Of a stretch of DNA of 64,000 bases, positions 1-9,318 are shown one piece after another. The notes below the pieces were generated by a model. It was not told the DNA's origin. It saw only the letters and a program-made list of their open reading frames with translations, and made no database searches. Made by a program: the position numbers and the translations under genes. Where the stretch lies: the NCBI GenBank assembly GCA_000314955.1, contig BAEM01000045.1:1-64000 (forward strand). Direction: 5' to 3'. Numbering within the stretch: position 1 is the stretch's first letter; every line of letters starts with the position of its first letter. Origin of the DNA: Paraglaciecola chathamensis S18K6 (GTDB taxonomy: Bacteria > Pseudomonadota > Gammaproteobacteria > Enterobacterales > Alteromonadaceae).

Positions 1-112
1 TTACACTGCGTTGCATGACTTCGAAAGAGAACAACTATTCATTCAGTCATGCGCCTTGTTTAAGTCCTTTTAAACTCTCGCTGAGTGATCACTTATTAAC
101 GTGGAATGGTAT
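1..112 (+). repeat. MITE-like dispersed repeat, copy 1 (right part, cut by window edge)
   Basis: These 112 bases match 10005-10116 with two mismatches that I can count. The segment carries the right half of the element: the internal hairpin arm and the right terminal inverted repeat ending in GTGGAATGGTAT. The left half lies outside the window. The right end falls 25 bp beyond the stop codon of the minus-strand gene at 138-485. Confidence 0.85.
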
Positions 113-137
113 AATTGTCATAACGTCACCTAATCGC

Positions 138-485
138 TTACTTTGAATAGTGCTTCATGACCATGGTCGATGCGTCTATTTTTGCCATAAAATCTGAGGC
201 GGCCGGTACTTGCATAAAACTGCGCATAGAGGCTTCAGCGTCTTCCTCTGTCACCCAGTGCACTACAACTAGCCATTCACCATTTTGTCCCTTGGCTGTT
301 TCACGCGAAATAAACCCCGGCTGCTTAGCCACATGTTCCACTTCTACAGCCTTATCAATTGGTGCAAACGCCTCATATGTCACGCCTTCTTTCAATGTAA
401 ACGTTGCTACTTCAATCACCTCTGCATAGCTCAATGTTGGAATTAATAACGCCAGACTTAATAGCACTTGAGTAATCATCTTCAT
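138..485 (-). CDS. Secreted small ABM-domain-like protein
   Basis: A 115-residue protein. Residues 1-21 form a clear Sec signal peptide (MKMIT, then a hydrophobic core, ending SYA-EV), so the mature protein is probably periplasmic. The mature part resembles the antibiotic-biosynthesis-monooxygenase (dimeric alpha/beta barrel) fold: a first strand (EVATFTLKEGV), a helix, a PGFISRE segment, and a WLVVVHW strand. Members range from haem or quinone oxygenases to proteins of unknown role, and no substrate can be named here. The ATG follows a GGAGAA ribosome site. It is transcribed toward the repeat copy at the window edge. Family assignment is moderately sure; function is unknown. Confidence 0.7.
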   Translation of the reverse strand: MKMITQVLLSLALLIPTLSYAEVIEVATFTLKEGVTYEAFAPIDKAVEVEHVAKQPGFISRETAKGQNGEWLVVVHWVTEEDAEASMRSFMQVPAASDFMAKIDASTMVMKHYSK

Positions 486-537
486 CTTATTCTCCGTATC
501 TTCTTTTCAATTTTTTAACGTGACGTTGTAATAAGTA

Positions 538-1290
538 CTACAACGCGTAACGCACACCAATCACCACTTCGTGACTGGCTATATCATCGATTTTAAAGCC
601 GTCAGTGAACGAGTCTTGTCCCGTATTGATGTCGCCAAACGAGGCATATTGGTATTCACCGTATAGACTAAATTTTTGTGTGATTTGGTAATTTCCACCA
701 AAGCCCACATTCCACGTAAATTGGGTAGCATCACCGTCGGCGTATGCATCATAATAACCGTCTACTGCTCCATCGAACGCATCGAAGCCAGCAACTCCCT
801 GCCCACCTAAGCGCGCAGAATAACTGTTATCGGAAACGCCCACTCCAACTTTTATATACGGCGTGAAAGCGGTCTTATTTGGGAAGTCGTAAAAGCCTTC
901 CACGGTTAGCGTTGTACTCTGAATATCGCCATCAAGAATGTATTCTTGACCTTCGCGCGTACCAGTACCGAATTGTGTTTCGCTAAAGCTACCTTCTCGA
1001 TAGCTTAAGCGCCCTTCGATTCGAAAGTTATCATCGAATTTGTATCCTAAACCAATCCCACCGACCACGCCGTCCCCGGCATCAAATTCAGCTGGGAAAT
1101 CAGCATCAACAGCGATGTTTTGACCAATGGCTTCAGAATCATTCACCTGTTGGCTATAGCCTACCTGTCCTGAAACATAAAAACCGACCTCAGATTTATC
1201 CGCTTGGGCAATTTCCTGTGCGTAAACCAAAGTAGGCAATGCAGATGTAAGCGCAGTGGCGGCAACCAATGCAGTATTGCGACATTTCAT
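538..1290 (-). CDS. Outer-membrane beta-barrel protein (OmpA/Opa-like porin fold)
   Basis: A 250-residue protein with a signal peptide (about residues 1-24, ending LVYA-QE). It is followed by alternating amphipathic strands typical of eight-stranded barrels: GFYVSGQVGYS, GGIGLGYKF, FRIEGRLSYREG, and TPYIKVGVGVS. It ends in a strand finishing VGVRYAL, with an aromatic near the C-terminus as in outer-membrane proteins. The ATG is preceded by GGAG. It probably sits in the outer membrane as a small structural or adhesive barrel; no specific role is visible. The divergent LysR gene starts about 150 bp away and may regulate it, which is inference from position only. Confidence 0.8.
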   Translation of the reverse strand: MKCRNTALVAATALTSALPTLVYAQEIAQADKSEVGFYVSGQVGYSQQVNDSEAIGQNIAVDADFPAEFDAGDGVVGGIGLGYKFDDNFRIEGRLSYREGSFSETQFGTGTREGQEYILDGDIQSTTLTVEGFYDFPNKTAFTPYIKVGVGVSDNSYSARLGGQGVAGFDAFDGAVDGYYDAYADGDATQFTWNVGFGGNYQITQKFSLYGEYQYASFGDINTGQDSFTDGFKIDDIASHEVVIGVRYAL

Positions 1291-1438
1291 AGTGACTCCA
1301 ATCAGTGTTTTTTTGCTTCAAAAACGTTTCAAAGCAATCTTTAAATGGGTTAGTGCTAAGTACGGAGCTATTATGACGTTTACAAATTGATATGAATATG
1401 CACAATAAACACATTTAACTATTCCGAAAAACAGAACA

Positions 1439-2323
1439 ATGATTAATTACCTACGCCATATGGCGGTATTCGTAAAAGTGGTAGATGAAGGGGCCTTTCG
1501 CGCTGCTGCCCGTGAGTTAGGTGTGGCGCCTTCTAGAGTGAGTGAAACAGTGTCAGATCTAGAACAATACTTAGGCGTTACACTTTTCTATCGAACAACA
1601 CGCAAACTGTTTTTAACCAACGAGGGCCAGCGTTTTTACGCACATGTGGTGAATATTACAAAAAGTGCTGAGTTAGGCGTCAATGAGCTCAACAGTCGTA
1701 CTCAAGATTTGATCGGAGAACTTAAAGTTTCGCTCCCGGCATTTTTAGCGTCGTCTGCACTGTCGAGTGCGATTGCTGAATTTGCTCACCAATATCCCAA
1801 GGTGTCATTGCATATTAATTACACAGATACGAAAGTGGATATCCTAAAAGAAGGGCTTGATATGTGTATTCGTGCGGGTTGGCTGCAAGACAGCTCAATG
1901 ATGTCCCGCAAGCTAGGAGAAAGTAGGCGCTTTTTGGTAGCAGGAAAAGCCTATGTCGATGCTCGCCCACTCGCTAAGCATCCATCAGATTTAGCCGACT
2001 GGGATTGGGTGCACTTTAGCATGCGTAACACCACTACCGAGTTTGTCTCTAAAAAAGGCGACGTAGCAAGCGTCACTGAAAAAACACGTATCAAGCTAAA
2101 TAGCGCCGGGGCTTTACTGCATTTTGTTGAGCAGAATTTGGGGCTCACTATTTTACCAGAGCACTTAGTGACTCAAGGAATAAAATCCGGCGAACTGGTA
2201 CATGTATTACCCCAATGGGAGATAAAGCCTCTTGGTATTTACGCTCTATGGCCTGACGCTTCTCGCAGAGAGAACCTCACCCTACAATTGGTGCGATTTT
2301 TAGCAGAGCGAGACTTATCCTAA
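1439..2323 (+). CDS. LysR-family transcriptional regulator
   Basis: A 294-residue protein with the standard LysR plan. A winged helix-turn-helix spans about residues 5-62 (AFRAAARELGVAPSRVSETV, then the LGVTLFYRTTR wing). A periplasmic-binding-protein-like effector domain follows from about 90 to 290. It resembles the CrgA/DsdC-type subgroup seen often beside oxidoreductases. The ribosome site before the ATG is weak. It is divergent from the outer-membrane barrel gene, the usual geometry for a LysR regulator and its target. The effector is unknown. Confidence 0.9.
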   Translation: MINYLRHMAVFVKVVDEGAFRAAARELGVAPSRVSETVSDLEQYLGVTLFYRTTRKLFLTNEGQRFYAHVVNITKSAELGVNELNSRTQDLIGELKVSLPAFLASSALSSAIAEFAHQYPKVSLHINYTDTKVDILKEGLDMCIRAGWLQDSSMMSRKLGESRRFLVAGKAYVDARPLAKHPSDLADWDWVHFSMRNTTTEFVSKKGDVASVTEKTRIKLNSAGALLHFVEQNLGLTILPEHLVTQGIKSGELVHVLPQWEIKPLGIYALWPDASRRENLTLQLVRFLAERDLS

Positions 2324-2356
2324 ATCTCGCTAGAGTTTAAAACGATACAATTACGT

Positions 2357-3466
2357 TTACTCAGCCTCACCTTTTGGCTCGCCTGCATATTTTTTGGGCA
2401 TTTCTTTGATGTACAAATCGTGTTTCGAGTAAGGGATCTCAATTTTACGCTGCCTAAATTGTTTAAATATTTCGCTGTTTAAAATGTCTATGACTCGACC
2501 TCGAAGTGCTGGTTTGGTTATCCATACCAGTAATTCAAATTCCAGAGCAGATGCACCATAACGACGAAAGCGCACTCTTGGTTCTGGATCTTCACATACA
2601 TATTCTTTTTCTGTTAACGCGATTTGCATCAAGACTTCACGAACCTCATCAATATCCGCATCGTACGACACACCCACAGGTACTCGGCAGCGAGATTTCT
2701 CATGCGGCCCACCAGATTCGTTAATGATTTTAGAGTTGCCCATGACAGAGTTCGGGATTGTGACCTCCACATCTTCACGGGTCAGCATTCGCGTACTGCG
2801 CATGCCGATATGGGTGACCTCCCCGCGTTCACCAGAATCAAGCACAATGTAATCGCCAATCTTATAAGGGGCATCAGCCATGATGAACACGCCCGAAAAC
2901 AGATTAGCTAAGGTGTCTTTAGCAGCAAAGCCCACAGCGATACCAACAATCCCCGCTGATGCCAGCCAAGCAGTCATGTCAACGCCCCAAACCGAAAAAA
3001 CGAAGTACACACAAAGCACTAAAATAATGATGTTTACCAAGTTTAAAAACAGAGGCAGTGTTTTATTGTTCACGGCGTGAAAACGGTTGGGATTGAGGGC
3101 AATTTTGCGCAGTACTACGTGGTTTGCGCGCAAAAAGAATGCGGTCCAAATCAAGATTGCTACCGACTGCAGCGAGGAAAAAATGATATATCCACTGAGC
3201 TCAGACGGAGCAACAATAGACGCCGCACTGGAAAACCCCATTAACAATAAGCTGTAGTAAATTGGTGTATGCAGTAGGTTTAAAAAACTGCTATCTAAAC
3301 TTACATGAATACGTGCAATAAAGGCTTTAAGCCCCACCATCAATACGTATTTAAATATCGACGCGACGATAAATGAAAGCGCAATGACAAGCCCGGCTTG
3401 GGTGTAAATATTGTCTCCGAAAATCTCTAGAAATGGGGTTATTGCTTGGTTTAACTGCTCAAACAT
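2357..3466 (-). CDS. MscS-family mechanosensitive channel
   Basis: A 369-residue inner-membrane protein. Hydrophobic segments lie at about 22-48, 67-86, 92-113 and 137-158, with the pore-lining helix at 166-182 (Gly/Ala-rich GIVGIAVGFAAKD). The MscS beta domain follows, with its signature around 195-245 (MADAPYKIGDYIVL, then VTIPNSVMGNSKIIN). The family forms heptameric channels that release solutes on hypo-osmotic shock. Extra transmembrane helices relative to E. coli MscS (three) suggest a YbdG/YnaI-like form. The charged C-terminal tail ends EPKGEAE. It is convergent with the LysR gene. Confidence 0.9.
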   Translation of the reverse strand: MFEQLNQAITPFLEIFGDNIYTQAGLVIALSFIVASIFKYVLMVGLKAFIARIHVSLDSSFLNLLHTPIYYSLLLMGFSSAASIVAPSELSGYIIFSSLQSVAILIWTAFFLRANHVVLRKIALNPNRFHAVNNKTLPLFLNLVNIIILVLCVYFVFSVWGVDMTAWLASAGIVGIAVGFAAKDTLANLFSGVFIMADAPYKIGDYIVLDSGERGEVTHIGMRSTRMLTREDVEVTIPNSVMGNSKIINESGGPHEKSRCRVPVGVSYDADIDEVREVLMQIALTEKEYVCEDPEPRVRFRRYGASALEFELLVWITKPALRGRVIDILNSEIFKQFRQRKIEIPYSKHDLYIKEMPKKYAGEPKGEAE

Positions 3467-3726
3467 GTAGGTGTTTCCACGAATTTTATAGGAAGTATAA
3501 GCGAATGCGCTTTTTATAGCAGTATAAGCGCCAGCGCAACACTTATCCTAACGTCCAATTCAACCAAGATCAGATGGAAAGTTTAAAGGGCCAGTCATTT
3601 CTGCTGTACCTTTTTCGTGGTGAAAACGTCCGACAGGAACAGCATGGAAGTGAAAAGCATAGCCCATGATGACTTTCGATACGTTATGCGCACAAGTAAG
3701 AGTGTTAAACTGTAGCTATGCTCGCA

Positions 3727-4509
3727 TCAATCCTTTGCTATTTTAACCAGAAGCTCGTCGATGGCTATCCGGCGGTACTTATCGGCAATGGGTCTATCTG
3801 CGCGCGGTGGAGCTTGTTTGGCCCGTAATAAGTAAGCTTTTGCGTCTTCACTATCTCCATCGTTAAATAAAAACTCACCAAAGAAAAAGTTAGTATCAAT
3901 GCTAAATGGATGACGCTCTACAGCTTTACTCAACAATTTCTTGGCTTCTTTGTCACTGCCGAAGCTCAACGGCCAACCTGGTACCTTGTGGTACAGCGTA
4001 CCTAATGAGAAGGTCGCAACGCCTTCTAAGGCGTCCCCGTCAAGTTTGAGAGATTTTTCAAACGAAGCTTTGGCTTTTTTAGCTAGCGAAAGGGCGTCAG
4101 TACCGCCGATTGCCGCAGCCGAAGTGGACTGGCAAATACCTAACCAGGCCCAATAGCCCGCATTTTTTGGCTCGCTGAGAACCAGTTCATTCGCTCGGCT
4201 GACAAGTGAGGTAAATGCCGTAATTTGCTCATCGCCCGTCATGGTATAATTCACTTTTGCCCAGCGCTGTTGCAATGCATGCAGCTCAGGCGTAACGCCA
4301 ACATCAAGTTCGATACCCTCCGCGAGCGCGCTGTTCAGGTCACTATTTAACACACCGTTCTCGCTAATCGTGCTACCACTGGCTCCGTTTTCAAAGGGGA
4401 GCTCAGCGTGAGCGAATGTTGATGCTAGGCTGCAGGTAAACAATGAAATCGCAATTACGCTGTTTATCGTCGCTACTCTATGGAAAGTTTCAACCTTTGT
4501 TTTACTCAC
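3727..4509 (-). CDS. Periplasmic TPR-like protein of unknown function
   Basis: A 260-residue protein starting at GTG. An in-frame TAA lies directly before it, so no longer start is possible. A signal peptide is likely (charged N-terminus, hydrophobic IAISLFTCSLASTFAHA). The rest is helical with tetratricopeptide-like pairs: NAGYWAWLGICQSTSAA, ALSLAKKAKASFEKSLKLDG, and HPFSIDTNFFFGEFLFNDGD. This points to a periplasmic scaffold of the TPR type, possibly related to TRAP-transporter TatT-like proteins; I cannot confirm the subfamily. Upstream, the sequence GTGAGTAAAAC is duplicated immediately before and at the start codon. Confidence 0.6.
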   Translation of the reverse strand: MSKTKVETFHRVATINSVIAISLFTCSLASTFAHAELPFENGASGSTISENGVLNSDLNSALAEGIELDVGVTPELHALQQRWAKVNYTMTGDEQITAFTSLVSRANELVLSEPKNAGYWAWLGICQSTSAAAIGGTDALSLAKKAKASFEKSLKLDGDALEGVATFSLGTLYHKVPGWPLSFGSDKEAKKLLSKAVERHPFSIDTNFFFGEFLFNDGDSEDAKAYLLRAKQAPPRADRPIADKYRRIAIDELLVKIAKD

Positions 4510-4642
4510 TTAGTTTTACTCACTGTATTATGTCTGCCTTTGTGTTGAGCACTGGCTATTAAAACCGGTTAGTAAAAAGTGCATATCAGTCATTCTCAGC
4601 ATACTTCGATATGCAAAGCCATCGCATTTAAACCGTGAGCAA

Positions 4643-6952
4643 TTAGCCATGCAGGCTAATAACAATCGACTTATAAGCCGGTGTATTGCTCTTATCTGCC
4701 ACGCTGCCAAGTGGTATTAAGTCGTTCGTTTCAGGGTAATACGCCGCAGCGCACCCTCTTGGAATACCATATTCAACCAAAGCAAAATCAGTCACTTCAC
4801 GTAACGCAGCTTTGTCATGTGGCCAATGACTACGAATCCTTACACGTTGACCGGCTTTTAAGCCTAATTCTTCCATATCTAAGCGATTCACAAACAACAC
4901 TTTACGTGTACCGTGAATACCACGATAACGATCGTTATTGGTATACACAGTGGTGTTGAATTGGTCATGACTGCGGATAGTCATCATCAATAAGTGCCCC
5001 GCTGGCACGTCAATGTTTTCAATATCGTGTACCACAAAGTTGGCTTTACCTGTGGCGGTAGCAAATTGACGCGCATCTCTGACCGCATTAGGCAACACAA
5101 ATTCGCCTAATTCATCAATGCGCTGATTAAAGTTTTCAAAGCCAGGGATCACATTGGCGATATGGTCGCGTATGAGACGATAATCTGAGCGAAATGCTAG
5201 CCAGCCCAACTCGTCGTTTGGAAGTGTATTAACAGCAAGCTCTGCAAGAATATCGATTTCACTTTTGAGTAGCTCAGATGCAGGAGGAATTTTACCGTGG
5301 GACGTTTGCACTACCCCCATGGAATTTTCAACCGTAATCGTTTGAATACCGCTGGCTTGGGTATCAATTTCAGTACGTCCTAAGGCGGGTAATATTAACG
5401 CTTGCTTGCCAGTATGTAAGTGTGACCGATTAAGCTTAGTGGATACTTGCACCGTTAATTCACACTGCCTTAAGCCTGCATCGTTAGCTTGGTGATCTGG
5501 CATGGCTCTGAAAAAGTTTCCACCAAGGGCGAACAAGACTTTTATTTGTCCTTTTTGCATGCCGTGAACGGTTTCGACTGCGTCTACGCCGTTCTCTCGA
5601 GGCGGGCTAAAATGAAATTCTTTTTCCAGCGCATCTAAAAATTTAGGATCTGGTTTCTCCCATATACCCATGGTGCGGTCGCCTTGCACATTACTGTGAC
5701 CTCGCACTGGGCATACGCCGGCGCCGGGCTTGCCTAAATTCCCTTGCAACATTAAAAAGTTCGTCATCAATTGAATATTGGCCACCGCATTTTTGTGTTG
5801 GGTCATGCCCATTGCCCAACAACAAATCGTCTTTTTAGAGGCACACGCAATATCTGCAGCCTGTTCAATCTGCGCTTGCGTTAGCCCACTGCCTTGTTCA
5901 ATAGCGTGCCAAGTCGTTTGCTCTATATCACTTTTAAACGCGTCAAAACCATGGCAATAGTGCTCAATAAATTCATGATCTAGCACTGGCTGATGATGAC
6001 TGTCACGCTCTATCAATGACTTGCACAACCCTTTGAGTAAGGCCACATCACCATTGATTTTAACTGGCAAATACAGGTCGCGTAACGCGGTTCCCTTTCC
6101 TACCACCCCAGACACCTCTTGGGGGTTTTTAAATCGTTTTAATCCTGTTTCATCCAGCGGGTTAATCGCAACAATTTTAGCCCCTCGGCGCTTTGCATCT
6201 TGTAGCGATGACAACATACGTGGGTGATTTGTCCCCGGATTTTGCCCAAAGACAAAAATCGCTTCAGCGTGCTCTAAATCCTCAAGACTCACCGTGCCCT
6301 TACCAACACCTATGGTTTCCCCGAGGCCAACACCACTTGATTCATGGCACATGTTTGAACAATCAGGCAGATTATTGGTGCCAAATTTGCGCACAAATAA
6401 TTGATATAAAAAGGCTGCTTCGTTGCCTGTGCGTCCCGAGGTATAAAACGCTGCTTCATTCGGGCTTTGCAGTGCGTTTAATTGCTGAGCAATAAGTTTA
6501 AATGCCTCAGCCCACTCGATTGGCTGATAATGACTCGCGCCTTCTGGCAGCCACATTGGTTGTACTAATCGCCCTTGATCATTCAGCCAGCGATCAGATT
6601 GGCCACGCATTTTATCTACACTGTGCTTTGCAAAAAATGCCGCATCTGCACGCTTGGTCGTCGCCTCATCCGCAACGGCTTTTGCGCCATTTTCACAAAA
6701 TTCAAACGTAGCGCGCTTTTTAAGTGGGTCAGGCCAAGCACAACCTGGGCAATCAAACCCTTCAATTTGGTTTAAATCCGATAATAACCGCGTGCCTTTA
6801 ATGGGGCCGGCTTTGGTGGTCACATTCTTGTATGCAGACAATACCGCAGGGATCCCCGCGGCCCACTCTTTGGGCTGACTGATCTCAATACGCTGGCTAT
6901 CCGCAGGATCAAATGAGGGTGATTTTGCTGCCTCTGGCGATTCGGTTTTCAT
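4643..6952 (-). CDS. ydeP: FdhF/YdeP-family molybdopterin oxidoreductase, alpha subunit
   Basis: A 769-residue member of the bis-molybdopterin guanine dinucleotide oxidoreductase family, closest in plan to E. coli YdeP (FdhF-like). An N-terminal iron-sulphur region has CPGC at 68-71 and another Cys at 86. The likely molybdenum ligand is Cys202 (NMCHESSG), where FdhF has selenocysteine. MGD-binding segments follow (VFGQNPGTNHPRM, CPVRGHSNVQGDRTMG). There is no twin-arginine signal, so it should be cytoplasmic. YdeP has been linked to acid resistance, but its substrate is not settled. The ATG has a strong AAGGAG site. fdhD lies just upstream on the same strand, which fits a formate-dehydrogenase-type maturation requirement. 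Confidence 0.88.
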   Translation of the reverse strand: MKTESPEAAKSPSFDPADSQRIEISQPKEWAAGIPAVLSAYKNVTTKAGPIKGTRLLSDLNQIEGFDCPGCAWPDPLKKRATFEFCENGAKAVADEATTKRADAAFFAKHSVDKMRGQSDRWLNDQGRLVQPMWLPEGASHYQPIEWAEAFKLIAQQLNALQSPNEAAFYTSGRTGNEAAFLYQLFVRKFGTNNLPDCSNMCHESSGVGLGETIGVGKGTVSLEDLEHAEAIFVFGQNPGTNHPRMLSSLQDAKRRGAKIVAINPLDETGLKRFKNPQEVSGVVGKGTALRDLYLPVKINGDVALLKGLCKSLIERDSHHQPVLDHEFIEHYCHGFDAFKSDIEQTTWHAIEQGSGLTQAQIEQAADIACASKKTICCWAMGMTQHKNAVANIQLMTNFLMLQGNLGKPGAGVCPVRGHSNVQGDRTMGIWEKPDPKFLDALEKEFHFSPPRENGVDAVETVHGMQKGQIKVLFALGGNFFRAMPDHQANDAGLRQCELTVQVSTKLNRSHLHTGKQALILPALGRTEIDTQASGIQTITVENSMGVVQTSHGKIPPASELLKSEIDILAELAVNTLPNDELGWLAFRSDYRLIRDHIANVIPGFENFNQRIDELGEFVLPNAVRDARQFATATGKANFVVHDIENIDVPAGHLLMMTIRSHDQFNTTVYTNNDRYRGIHGTRKVLFVNRLDMEELGLKAGQRVRIRSHWPHDKAALREVTDFALVEYGIPRGCAAAYYPETNDLIPLGSVADKSNTPAYKSIVISLHG

Positions 6953-7025
6953 TTTGGCTCCTTAAACAACGTTCACTTGCCTGTAGCGACAAGCAATGCG
7001 TTATGATTCTATATTTGGTAACTCA

Positions 7026-8021
7026 CTACACAATTCTGTGATCACAAGTGTATACATTGATACGGTTTTGACCGATGAAGCCCGCTATGCAAATATCGCA
7101 TTCTTGAGCCAGCTCAATAGCTAAGCTAGAGGGAGCGCCCATGGCCAAAATCATACCTATGTTGGCCATGGCTGCTTTTTGCACTATATCAAAGCTTATC
7201 CGCGAACTTATCACCACACCATATTCGGGCGCTTTTTCAGCCGGTTTTTCAGAAGTTATCTCAGCCCCTTGATTAAGCGTTTTTTTCGGTATTAATAGCG
7301 ACAAGTTTGCCCCGATAAGTTTATCAAGTGCATTGTGCCGACCAATGTCTTCTCGCACATCGACAAGTTCACTATGGTACGTATGCGCTTTGCCTAGGAT
7401 AAATAACCCAGCACCGTGGCACCCGCCAGTGAGTGCAAAAACACCTTGCTGGCTACGCAAGTTAGCGGCCAAAGAGAATACTTCACGGGCAGTTAGTTTA
7501 GTTCTACTTTGCGTTTCTTGAGCTGGGATTTTATCAAGCAAAACATCAATTGAGCGCTGCCCACAGACACCACAACCTGAATTGACGTATTCAATGTGAC
7601 TGCCCCCTTGGCTGTGCAGCGAATGAATGTCGAAGTGTGATTGGGGATGCAAAGTAACTAAAACTTGATTAGCCGTACTACCTTTAACGCGCCCGCTGCC
7701 AGTGTGGGTAATACGCTGTACGTCTGCATCATTATCAAGTAAACCACTGGTATGTAGCCAGCCTTTGACCAAGGCAATATCGTCCCCTGGGCTGCGCATG
7801 GTGGTCAGTAGCAAGCTTGCTTTACCTGCTTGTTTAAGGGGGTGTTTTAGCCAAATTTCAAGGGGCTCTTCACTGGCAACTTGGTCGTCTATTGGCAGTC
7901 GTTCGTGACTTTTTTGGAGCTCAAGGCCTTTTGCGGGCTCAAGGCTGTTCCCCTCTTGTTTAAAAGAAGGCGCATTGGTGGATAACAAGCGGGTTATGGG
8001 AAATGTTTTGACTCTGATCAC
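7026..8021 (-). CDS. fdhD: FdhD sulfurtransferase, formate dehydrogenase accessory protein
   Basis: A 331-residue FdhD. The family transfers sulphur from IscS to the molybdenum cofactor of formate dehydrogenases. The essential CxxC is at about 150-153 (SGCGVCGQRS). The conserved VREDIGRHNALDKLIG and SSRISFDIVQKA blocks follow, then a C-terminal GFIGQNRINVY. It is some 50 residues longer than the E. coli protein at the N-terminus, a region with no recognisable domain, so the GTG start at 8021 may be too far upstream. It lies 73 bp upstream of the YdeP-like gene, same direction, and is probably co-transcribed with it. Confidence 0.9.
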   Translation of the reverse strand: MIRVKTFPITRLLSTNAPSFKQEGNSLEPAKGLELQKSHERLPIDDQVASEEPLEIWLKHPLKQAGKASLLLTTMRSPGDDIALVKGWLHTSGLLDNDADVQRITHTGSGRVKGSTANQVLVTLHPQSHFDIHSLHSQGGSHIEYVNSGCGVCGQRSIDVLLDKIPAQETQSRTKLTAREVFSLAANLRSQQGVFALTGGCHGAGLFILGKAHTYHSELVDVREDIGRHNALDKLIGANLSLLIPKKTLNQGAEITSEKPAEKAPEYGVVISSRISFDIVQKAAMANIGMILAMGAPSSLAIELAQECDICIAGFIGQNRINVYTCDHRIV

Positions 8022-8130
8022 CTTTAAGTAAAAGAAAATAAATCAGTGCTGACTGCCCTTGCTGAACTATATGATGACGCGCGCGAAACCAAAATGTGCA
8101 CACGCAAAAAATGGTCTGCTTGCTCAACGG

Positions 8131-9090
8131 TTAAAAAATCAAACCCGATGCGCCTAATATTAAAATCCAGCTAGCGAAAAACAGTTTTAGATGTGTAGGT
8201 GAGAAATGCAGCACTAAACGTTTCGCTAAGATCCCCCCGATCACAGCGCCTGGCCCAGCAAACAACACAACAGGCCAATAAACAGCTTGACTGATCATGA
8301 CATGATGTACCACACCTGACCACACAGTCGCAGCGCTCAATATCACCGCACATGCAATAGAAAATGTCACATTAAAACCGCGCATGATTAAGTAGACAGC
8401 GAGTAGCTCTCCTACACCGATTGACAAATATGCCGTAATTACGCCGCCACAAATACAAATAATCGGTAACAAAATACTATCTAACCGTCGTAATTGGGTT
8501 ATCAGTGAGCCACGGCCCGCCAGCGCCACCATTAAAAACATACTTATTGCGAGCATGATAGAAAACACACCAAAGCCAATGTGTAACTTATCGCCTTGGG
8601 CAAGTGCGCCAAACCAACTAGGGTTAAATTGCGCGGTTAATAATCCAGCCACAGAAGCAGGAATACTCAGTAATAATACCGGATACAAGCTTTGCCACTG
8701 CTGAATGTGCAAGGTTTCTGTGCGCTGGGCATCTGAATATTGCGCTGCGCTATCGTCAAATTGCTCTATTGCTTGCACGTTATCGCCACTTTGCGCCAAG
8801 TGAAAGCGCCACCATGTCACCGCTCCGGCAGTCATACCAAAACACTGAATGGCAAAACTGGTGGCGACTGTTGCGCTAGGAGATAAGCCCATTTGATTAA
8901 AGAAAGGTACGAACACCACACCACCGCCGGCACCGGTCGCATTCGCGAAAACGGCACCGAGTATGCCTAAAAACGTAAAACCAGCATACTGTACAAACAA
9001 GCGAATAGGCTCTTGTTGAAGCGCAAATACAACGCACCATATTAGGATCAAGAAACCACGAATTTGCCCAGCAGAAAATTGAGAAAACAT
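8131..9090 (-). CDS. TauE/SafE-family membrane transporter
   Basis: An inner-membrane protein of about 319 residues with roughly eight hydrophobic segments. It has the family's glycine-rich N-terminal half-repeat (GAVFANATGAGGGVVFVPFF) and a matching C-terminal half (ITAYLSIGVGELLAVYL, FAGPGAVIGGILAK). The family exports sulphite, sulphoacetate and other anions; the substrate is unknown here. I chose the ATG at 9090. The reading frame extends to a TTG at 9150, but that stretch contains a perfect hairpin and no ribosome site. It is the first gene of the apparent fdhD-ydeP run, separated from fdhD by 109 bp. Confidence 0.8.
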   Translation of the reverse strand: MFSQFSAGQIRGFLILIWCVVFALQQEPIRLFVQYAGFTFLGILGAVFANATGAGGGVVFVPFFNQMGLSPSATVATSFAIQCFGMTAGAVTWWRFHLAQSGDNVQAIEQFDDSAAQYSDAQRTETLHIQQWQSLYPVLLLSIPASVAGLLTAQFNPSWFGALAQGDKLHIGFGVFSIMLAISMFLMVALAGRGSLITQLRRLDSILLPIICICGGVITAYLSIGVGELLAVYLIMRGFNVTFSIACAVILSAATVWSGVVHHVMISQAVYWPVVLFAGPGAVIGGILAKRLVLHFSPTHLKLFFASWILILGASGLIF

Positions 9091-9121
9091 TGAATTTACA
9101 CTACATTTTGATATCGACAGC

Positions 9122-9153
9122 ACTTTGCCAGAAAACCCAAATTCTGGCAAAGT
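9122..9153. promoter_or_regulatory. Perfect 12-bp inverted repeat upstream of TauE-like gene
   Basis: The arm ACTTTGCCAGAA (9122-9133) and its exact complement TTCTGGCAAAGT (9142-9153) flank an 8-base loop. No T-run follows on either strand, so it is not a typical terminator. It lies 32 bp upstream of the preferred TauE start and may be an operator or a 5' leader hairpin. Confidence 0.5.
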
Positions 9154-9318
9154 AATTCAGTTAATCACGGATGTTCGCATTGAATGCTCGCAGGTATTTT
9201 TATTCAACTTTCCCCTCCCCTTTGTTACGTTTATCACAGCTCGGCTTACCACAGTGAGGACTTTGTCTTGTATGCTTGTGTTTTATTAAAATGATCCAAA
9301 CGAGAGCGCTAAAGCGCA

